Shown here: positions 23,801 through 32,800 of the stretch, piece after piece
Position numbering within the stretch: the first letter of the stretch is position 1
How the letters are laid out: each line of letters opens with the position of its first letter
Source: Tiliqua scincoides
Lineage: Eukaryota; Chordata; Lepidosauria; Squamata; Scincidae
Direction of reading: 5' to 3'
Length of the DNA stretch: 64,000 nucleotides
Assembly (NCBI RefSeq): GCF_035046505.1
Contig: NC_089825.1
Span: 1,453,029 to 1,517,028, forward strand
Made by a program: the position numbers and the translations under genes
Notes under the pieces: model-generated
What the model was told of the DNA's origin: nothing
Seen by the model: only the letters and a program-made list of their open reading frames with translations
The model's database searches: none

Positions 23801-26800
23801 AAACTTTTTAAAAATTCAATCTAAATAATAACTTGGTCTTACATTTGTTGTCCTGGGAGCTAAACATGATAATATTTAAATGTCTTTTTTCCCCCGTATG
23901 TTGACCACCTCCCTATGTTGACCAATTTCCTCCAGTCCCTTGGGTGGTCAACTTAAAGAGGTTCTACTAATGTTGGCATCCTTCAGTCTTGGAAGGCTAT
24001 GGTATCGCGCTCTGAATAGTGTTCTGGAACAGAGTGTCTTCTCCAGTGCGCGAAGCCTGGGTAAAAGTAGATGAGGTTCTACTGTATTTTGATGAATTAA
24101 TGTTTTGTTAGGAAGTGAACACTGTATAATTGTTGGGTGACTGAAATAAATTGCATTGATTTAATTTTGATTTAAATTTGCTATTGAACAATGTTTATGA
24201 TTGTTTTTGATGCAACTGCTTTTATTTTATTTTTGCAATTAGAAGCTCTGGGCTCTCGTAGGAGATGAAAGGTGGGTATAAATACTGTAATGAAATGAAA
24301 TGAAACTCCCAGGTACGTTTTCTTCCTTCACAACAACCACCTGCAAAATCCTAAGAAACCCCTGACAACACTGAGCAAGACAGAATACCACAGCTGGAAC
24401 CAGTGGCATAGCTAGGAGGGGGCAAATTACTAAGTTTTGCAGGGAGCCTCACCACAGCAAGCAAGTGGCCCCTCCCCCTCTGAGCCATTTTGCTCCCCCT
24501 GCCCAAATGGCTCCAAAGGGGAGGTGCTACTTGCATGCTGTGATGAGGCTTCCTGCGCAGCAATTGTTACCCTGCACATGCCCGATCTCATCTGATCTCG
24601 GAAGCTAAGCAGGGTCAGGCCTGGTTAGTACTTGGATGGGAGACCGCCTGGGAATACAAGGTGCTGTAGGCTTATACATAGTCTTTCGAGACTGAAGGTT
24701 GCCAACCATAGTGTTTTGCACTCTCTCTGGCTACGCCACTGGTTGGAACTCAGCCAAAGGCAGCCTCCTACCTTTCTGTGACTTGCGCATCTGGAAAGAT
24801 GCTTCTTCCATCTTTCAGTGAAGTGCACAAGCAAAGACTTAATCCCCTTTTAAAGCCATTTTAGCCAGTGGCCACCACCACATTTGGCACCACTAAATTT
24901 CACGTATTACTTAGGTATGGCGTGAAGCAAAACTTCCTTTTACCAGCCTGGAATTATCAGTCACAATAAAGACCACTGAGTGACCCCAAATTCTAGAAGT
25001 ATGGCGGGACCCTCTCCTGTCCAATCTCCCCACACCGTTCATACTTCCATAAACTGGTATCATGTCCCCATCCCAAACTAACCCCCCCAAAACCTGTACT
25101 GTCCTCACAGGAAAGCTGCTCTCCAATCATTTTGGTTGTCCTTTTCTACATCTTTTCCAACTCCATATTTTTTGAGATGAGGCAACAACAAGCATACAGA
25201 GTATTCCAGGTGAGGCTGCCCCACAGATTTATATGAAGGGATCCCAACACTGAGTGTTTTTATTTTCTATCCTTTTCTCAAGGATCCCTAGCAGAGAGTT
25301 TGCCTTTTCTCCAAGGCAAACTTTTCTCCAAACTTTTCTCACTGTTGGTATTTTCAGTGAGATGCATGCTGTAACCTGTAAGAACATAAGAACAGCCCCA
25401 CTGGATCAGGCCATAGGCCCATCTAGTCCAGCTTCCTGTATCTCACAGCGGCCCACCAAATGCCCCAGGGAGCACACCAGATAACAAGAGACCTCATCCT
25501 GGTGCTCTCCCCTACATCTGGCATTCTGACTTAACCCATTCCTAAAATCAGGAGGTTGCGCATACACATCATGGCTTGTACCCCATAATGGATTTTTCCT
25601 CCAGAAACTCGTCCAATCCCCTTTTAAAGGCGTCTAGGCTAGACGCCAGCACCACATCCTGTGGCAAGGAGTTCCACAGACCGACCACGCGCTGAGTAAA
25701 GAAATATTTTCTTTTGTCTGTCCTAACCCGCCCAACACTCAATTTTAGTGGATGTCCCCTGGTTCTGGTATTATGTGAGAGTGTAAAGAGCATCTCCCTA
25801 TCCACTCTGTCCATCCCCTGCATAATTTTGTATGTCTCAATCATGTCCCCCCTCAAGCGTCTCTTTTCTAGGCTGAAGAGGCCCAAACGCCGTAGCCTTT
25901 CCTCATAAGGAAGGTGCCCCAGCCCCGTAATCATCTTAGTCGCTCTCTTTTGCACCTTTTCCATTTCCACTAAGTTTTTTTTGAGATGCGGCGACCAGAA
26001 CTGGACACAATACTCCAGGTGTGGCCTTACCATCGGCATTATAATACTAACCGTTTTGTTCTCAATACCCTTCCTAATGATCCCAAGCATAGAATTGGCC
26101 TTCTTCACTGCCACCGCACATTGGGTCGACACTTTCATCGACCTGTCCACCATCACCCCAAGATCTCTCTCCTGATCTGTCACAGACAGCTCAGAACCCA
26201 TCAGCCTATATCTAAAGTTTTGATTTTTTGCCCCAATGTGCATGACTTTACACTTACTGACATTGAAGCGCATCTGCCATTTTGCTGCCCATTCTGCCAG
26301 TCTGGAGAGATCCTTCTGGAGCTCCTCACAATCACTTCTGGTCTTTACCACTCGGTAAATCTTGTAGATCTTGTACATGGAGAATCACAGCCAATTCAGT
26401 TCCTTTGAAATGATATATGAACTGGAGTTCTTGCCCTAGTGGAAATCACTCTCTATTGAACTTCATTTCACAATGTGAAGCCCAGTCACTGGGTTTGGAA
26501 ATAACCTTTTGGGTTTGAACTATCCCAGGGGTGGGGAACCTGTGGCCTTTTGGAGTACCAGCTGCAGCCTTTTGGGTACCTGCCCGCAAATACTAAATTC
26601 ACTTTTCCCCCTCCCTATTATAAATGCCAAACTCAGGGTATTTTTTCAGTAACTTTGATATATTCTATCCTGTCAATAGCAACTAGGTAATTGGCAGACT
26701 GGCAACCATCCAGTGACTCACGTCATCGGCCCGAAAGCTTCTTAGAGAAAGAACTAAGAAATACCTGGGGCATTTGGCGGGCTGCTGCGAGATACATGAA

Positions 26801-29800
26801 GTTGGACTAGATGGGCCTATGGCCTGATCCAGTGGGGCTGTTCTTATGTTATATAACTGTAACGTGTTACATTCTCAGCATGCAAACTAATAGGATCACG
26901 TTTAAATACAATCTGACTTTCCGATACAAAAAGGTTTTCCACCTCTGTATCCTGAATAAATTGTCATCATTGGCAAATCTGGCTACTTCATTGCTCACCC
27001 TGACTCCAGATCATTGACAGATGAGTTAAACAGCATCACTACTCTCTAAAGAGATCCTTATGCGTTTCCCGCTGCTTATTTTCTTCGGTTGCAAAATCTT
27101 CATTCCAACCTTCTGTTCTTTAAGCAGTCAGTTATCGATAAAATAACTTGCTCTTTACTAAGTGTATGTTGGACTTTGCCAAAAGCATCTTGCAAATGAC
27201 AGAAAATATTCAAATCTTGATCATATATCAAGTTATGGGAGAGCCCAATTTTCATTTGGGCTGCCTTTACAGCAGTAACACCCCAGCACTGCTCAGCAGC
27301 AGAGAGCCTGAGGGCAGATAAAGAGTTTCCATGGGCCACATCCAGCCCCTGGGCATAATGTTTGACAGCCCTGTTTTAGAGACCAGTTGCATATTTTTGT
27401 AGATCAAGTTTCATATTTGAGCTTTCAGAACTCTGCCATGTATGCGATCTGGTGCTTCATTAATTTGGTCCCTATAACTTTATCTGCTGTCAAATCTACT
27501 AGATTCATGCTACAATCCTATACACACCTACCTGAGAGTAAGTCTCACTGAAATTCATGACACTTACTTCTGAAGAGACATGCCTACCATTGTGCTGTTA
27601 CTGCTTCAAATGCCCTCTGTGAGAAAACCAATTCATGCCTTTCACTTATCCAAAATTTTCTGCAGTGAAGATGGACAGAAAGTGCTCATTTTGTTTTTCC
27701 ATGATCTCCCTTTACATCTACTCTCTAGCCGCTGTCCCCCTGACCGGTTTCCTGTTTCTGAAGTCTGTTTTTAGGTTTTTGGTATTATGGTCCTGGAATC
27801 CTTTATTTGCTTGTCTTCTTGCCAGGGAGATAAGATTCATTCCCTGCCCCCTCCCCAAAACAACATCAGAAAGAGGGGACAAGTTGGCAGAAGCGGTGGA
27901 GCAGCAGTGAAGAATACCCACATCTGAGATCTTGGAAAGCTGCAAACATCCCCATGACACCAGCACTCTCAAACTGTCTACACCACTGAGTTTTCAACCT
28001 TTTTCATCTCAAGGCACAATGACAAGATACTAAAATGGTCAAGGCACAAAACCAGGTTTTTGCCAATTGACAAGGCACACCATGCTGCCAGTGGGGGCTC
28101 ACATCTCCCATTGACCCTATTAATAAATGACCTTCCCCCAAATTCCTGTGGCACACCTGTGGACCACTTGTGGCACACCAGTGTGCCACAGCATAGTGGT
28201 TGAAAATGGTTGGTCTACACCTTACCTTTTGCTCTTCTTTTGTGGTCCTTTCAGTTCAAGTATATAATCCTGTTGGGGTTTTTCGCAAGGAAACAGCTGA
28301 TTGCATAGGAAACAGGGGGGAAAGCAGAGCTAACAGAGCACCAGGCTATTTGTTAGCACCTAAAGCCTTGATTACCAGTCCTTCCCTGAGACTGGCCAAT
28401 GAGAAAAAACCTCCCCCAAATCCCTAATCACCTCCTGTGGTTTCTTCCAGCCTCCCAGCTTCCAGCTTAATGCTTTAGCTGTGGCCTGAGTTGAGCCTAC
28501 CTGCATAATGCACACCTGTCCGAGAATAGTTATTGGTGTTTAAGCTTTCATTGTATCATCGTGTCTGGACATAAAGAAAAAACACACTGCGTAACAAGAG
28601 CCAACATCAAATTCAAAGACTCCTGCACTATTCCCAATCAAACAGGGAGCAGAGAGCCAAAGGTTTTTTTCCTGCCGTTCCTCTAAGGAGCTCAGCATTT
28701 TGCCAGTGGTGTGTAGCCTCCACTGCCCCCCAACTGCCCCCCTGATGCATTATTTCATACATGGGGGCAGGGGAGAGATTTTCAGTAATGATCAAAGATG
28801 CATTCTTTAATATAGTCCAAATTAAGCGGGGAGAGAACACCAGTACACATTTGATATGGTTACTTTCTTGTACTTCATATATTATGAATACAGTATACAG
28901 GACCCTCTGCAAGAGGGATCTGAAGGCCTTAGGAGTGGACCTCAACAGGTGGGAAACCCTGGCCTCTGAGCGGCCCGCTTGGAGGCAGGCTGTGCAGCAT
29001 GGCCTTTCCCAGTTTGAAGAGACACTTGGCCAACAGTCTGAGGCAAAGAAGGAAGGCCCATAGCCAGGGAGACAGACCAGAGACAGACTGCACTTGCTCC
29101 CAGTGTGGAAGGGATTGTCACTCCCGAATCGGCCTTTTCAGCCACACTAGACGCTGTGCCAGAACCATCATTCAGAGCGCGATACCAGAGTCTTGCCAAC
29201 TTGCCAAAGGTTGCCAACAACTTATACAGGACCAGCCCATCTTGAAGCCAACAGAGGCAGCCTGCTCAGGCAACAGATTGGCAGGGAAGCACCCACTTCT
29301 ACTGCCCTGCACTCTGGCCTGGGGAGGGGAGTTAAATCTAAAGCCCATCAGCAATTCTGGAAGGATGGCAAGGGATAAGCAGAGAAAGAGATACCCAAAG
29401 CACGTTCTGACCAGCGTGCAGGCTTAAAGGGAGAAAAGGCAGAGCAAGTTAGCATCTGGAGGAAAGAAGATTAGCAGGCAGTTCCTGTCATAGCCTCAAG
29501 AAAGGTTTCGAGATTAAGCATTTTAATCGCATTTCCTATTTACAGCATGTCCTGGAAAGTGTACCTTTCTCTGCCTTTTATAAGACAGGGGCAAAGAGCA
29601 GCCAAACGTAACCTCTGTAGTTGAAAGGTTAAAGGTACAACATTTACCGGGGTCCACAAATGTTGGCTCAGTTTACGAGCCAGCTATTACTTGTGCATTG
29701 ATTAAAGCGCTCGAGAGATAGTTGTACAGATGGATGCTCACCCATGGCTGGTAACAACTACTCCTGGCATGTCACTTTGTCTAACGCCCGGAGAAGTCTG

Positions 29801-32800
29801 AGTAGATTTGCCCCTGATTTGGGGCACATCTACCAACATCTAGGATTCCTCTACTCAAAACAGTAATACTAAAATCTCTTACATGCACCTGAGCAGATGC
29901 ATGCACTGCTACCATAACCACCTCCCTACCCATCTCTTCCCATACCTGGCTGCTTAGGAAAGCAGCTGGGAGGTCAAGGGGGGCAAGGCACGGCAGAGAC
30001 AGCCACCTTACCTTTAACAACAGTACCATTGCCTTCCTGTTATGCCCACCCAGTCCTGTCTGATATAAACAGGATGAGCAAAACACATGGGGAATGCTAT
30101 GCCCATCTGGTTTGTTTCAAACAGGACCAGGCAAGCATATGAGGAAGAAGATGGTGCTGGAGCTGAAGGGAAGGAGGCTGGCGCCCTCTTGCCCTCTTGG
30201 CGCCCTCTTGCCCTCTGGCGCCCTGTCTCTTCCTCCCTCCCCCCCCCCCGGTTGCTTTCCCTATTAAGCCACTAAGGACGCAATCCTAACAAACTTTTCA
30301 GCACTGACCTAGCCTCAATGCAGCCTCAAGGTATGGTAACAAACATGCCCTTACCTTGAGGAGGCCCCCTTGAATGCCCCTCCACTGCAGGATGCAGTGC
30401 ATGCCACAATGGCACCGTTATGTCAGTGCTGAAAAGTTGGGTTAGGATGCCTTTCAGCCATTGGCTGAGCTGTTATGGAATAACAATATAATGTCCACAA
30501 ATATTTAAGCTCTGGGGTGGGAAAGCAAACGTCAGTCATAAAATAATGAAAATCAGTACGTGCGTGGCAAGTAAGAGAGCAGTCTGACTGGCAAAAATAA
30601 TCATCTGGGGCTAGGATGTTATAGTGGTTCGGAAGTTGGACTTAGACCTGGAAGATCCAGGTTCAAATCCCTGCTCAGCCATGAAGCTTCCTGGATCATC
30701 TTGGGCCAGTCACTATCAGCCTCACCTACCTTACAGGGCTGTTGTAAGAAAAGAAGAAAGGAAGTAACTTTGTATGCCACCCTGAGCTCCTTAGAGGAAG
30801 GGCAGTATACAAATGTCAAATAAATAAACGTCAGGAGTTGTTTGATGCAGGGAAGGCAAGGAGCCAGTGGCAGGCAGCAGTAATTAGATATTTCCTCTTT
30901 CAGTAGTTTTCGTGCAGCACTTAATGAAAAATTACATGAAATAAAAGCCCTTCTGCTTATCAGATGACAGAGACACATGAGTAATAATTGCAAACAGCGT
31001 GCCTAAGATGCTGCATCGCAGATAAAATTGGCACTGACACTTAGCATTGCAAACCAATGTGTGACTCTCTGAAAATAGCCAGGCTTTACTGAAACACTGT
31101 AAAAACCTTAGATAGAGACATCTTTGGGATGTTGTGCGCTTGGCTGTTATTTCCTTCCAGGATGCTGTTTGTTAAGGCTGATAGCTACACAGAGTACACA
31201 CTAATTTTGTGGTTTTGCTGCTGGTAATTTTACAGGCCCTCGAGCAATTTCATTTTCACATAGTTGGCAACCTTCAGTCTCGAAAGACTATGGTATCGCG
31301 CTCTGAAAGGTGGTTCTGGAACAGCATCTAGTGTGGCTAAAAAGGCCGATTCGGGAGTGACAATCCCTTCCACACTGGGAGCAAGTGCAGTCTGTCCCTG
31401 GTCTGTCTCCCTGGCTATGGGCCTTCCTTCTTTGCCTCTTAGCCTCAGACTGTTGGCCAAGTGTCTCTTCAAACTGGGAAAGGCCATGTTGCACAGCCTG
31501 CCTCCAAGCGGACCGCTCAGAGGCCAGGGTTTCCCACTTGTTGAGGTCCACTCCTAAGGCCTTCAGATCCCTCTTGCAGATGTCCTTGTATCGAAGCTGT
31601 GGTCTACCTGGTAGACCACAGTAGTAGGCCTTCTATTTCACATAGAAGGCCTTCTATTTATGAAGCAACACAGATACAGTTATTCTACTAGAAGGGAAAA
31701 CATATTTGAAAAGGACAGCTATATTGGAAAGGTACGTTGATGGTGAATTTTTTTAAATTTAAACTCCTGTTCAACAACTTGAACACTTGGGTAATTAAGT
31801 CAGACAGGAGGTTTAAAGCCACAACTCCCCCATCCCCAAAGCAGCTAGCCAACAAGTCCTGCCACAAATTCCACACCCAACTTTGGCCCTGGGGCTGACA
31901 CTGTGGCAGGTAATGACTCCTATTCTAAACTCTGGATCAAGATGACATGTACTGCTTCCCCTAGTCAGCATCATCTACTCACGTGTATCCTGTGAGGTTC
32001 CAATGTAACCCATCAACACAGGAGAGCTCCTACAACATTAAAAACCTCATGTAGATACTGTACATCCATGCAATGCAATTCTAAGTGTATTTACTCAAAA
32101 GTACCATAAGTTCCACAGAGCAAAACTGAGAACTAAGAAAAGCCTGGCTTCCAAAGGTCCATCTAGTGCAGCTTCCTGTAACTCACAGAGGCTCACCAAA
32201 TGCCTCAGGAAGCACACACTGCATCTGGCATTATGAGGTAGCCTACTTCTAAGATCAGGAGGTTGCACATACACATCATGGCTTGTAACCTTGTGATGGA
32301 CTTTTCCTCCATAAAGTTCTCCAATCCCCTTTTAAAGATGTCTAGGTCAGACAGCATCATCACATGCTGTGGCAAGGAGTTCCAGTGACTTCTTACACTT
32401 TCTCAGACAAAAACCCTCTGAGATGAAAAAATGGCACATGCGGCACAAATGCACAAATTCCATAAACTTAAGAATATAAGAGAGCCCTGCTGGATCAGGC
32501 CAAAGGGGGCCCATCCAGTCCACCTTCTTGCATCTCGGAGTGGCCCAGCAGATGCAACAGGGAGCACACAAGAGACCTGCATCCTGGTGCCCTCCCTTAC
32601 ATCTGGCATTCTGAGGTCGCCTCCTTCTGTCACCAAGAGGCTGCACAAATTCATCATGGCTTGTAACCTATGATGGACTTTTCTTCTACAAATCTGTCCA
32701 ATCCCTTTTTAAAGGTACCTAGGCTGGATGCCGCCACCACATCCTGTGGCAAGGAGTTCCACAGACCACCACACGCTGAGTAAAGAAATATTTTCTTCTG

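Larger units (their letters stand above)
22864..24084. mobile_element. Tc1/mariner (pogo-like) element with TA target, nested insertions
   Basis: Left end TA|CAGTAGAACTTCCAAAG and right end GAGGTTCTACTG|TA. Subterminal CTATATTGACCACCTCC at left faces GGTGGTCAACTTAAAGAG at right. TA dinucleotides on both sides fit Tc1/mariner integration. Inside are an antisense CR1 fragment (about 23185-23530) and a LINE tail (23969-24072). No intact transposase ORF is visible. Confidence 0.8.

Noticed and set aside
24573-24675. A 5S rRNA gene
   Set aside because: The 5' end is missing, there are several changes, no T-run terminator follows at once, and a LINE-type tail is attached. A SINE explains all of this.
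25569-26378. A host gene of 269 aa on the minus strand
   Set aside because: It matches the CR1 ORF at 35394-36995 almost word for word.
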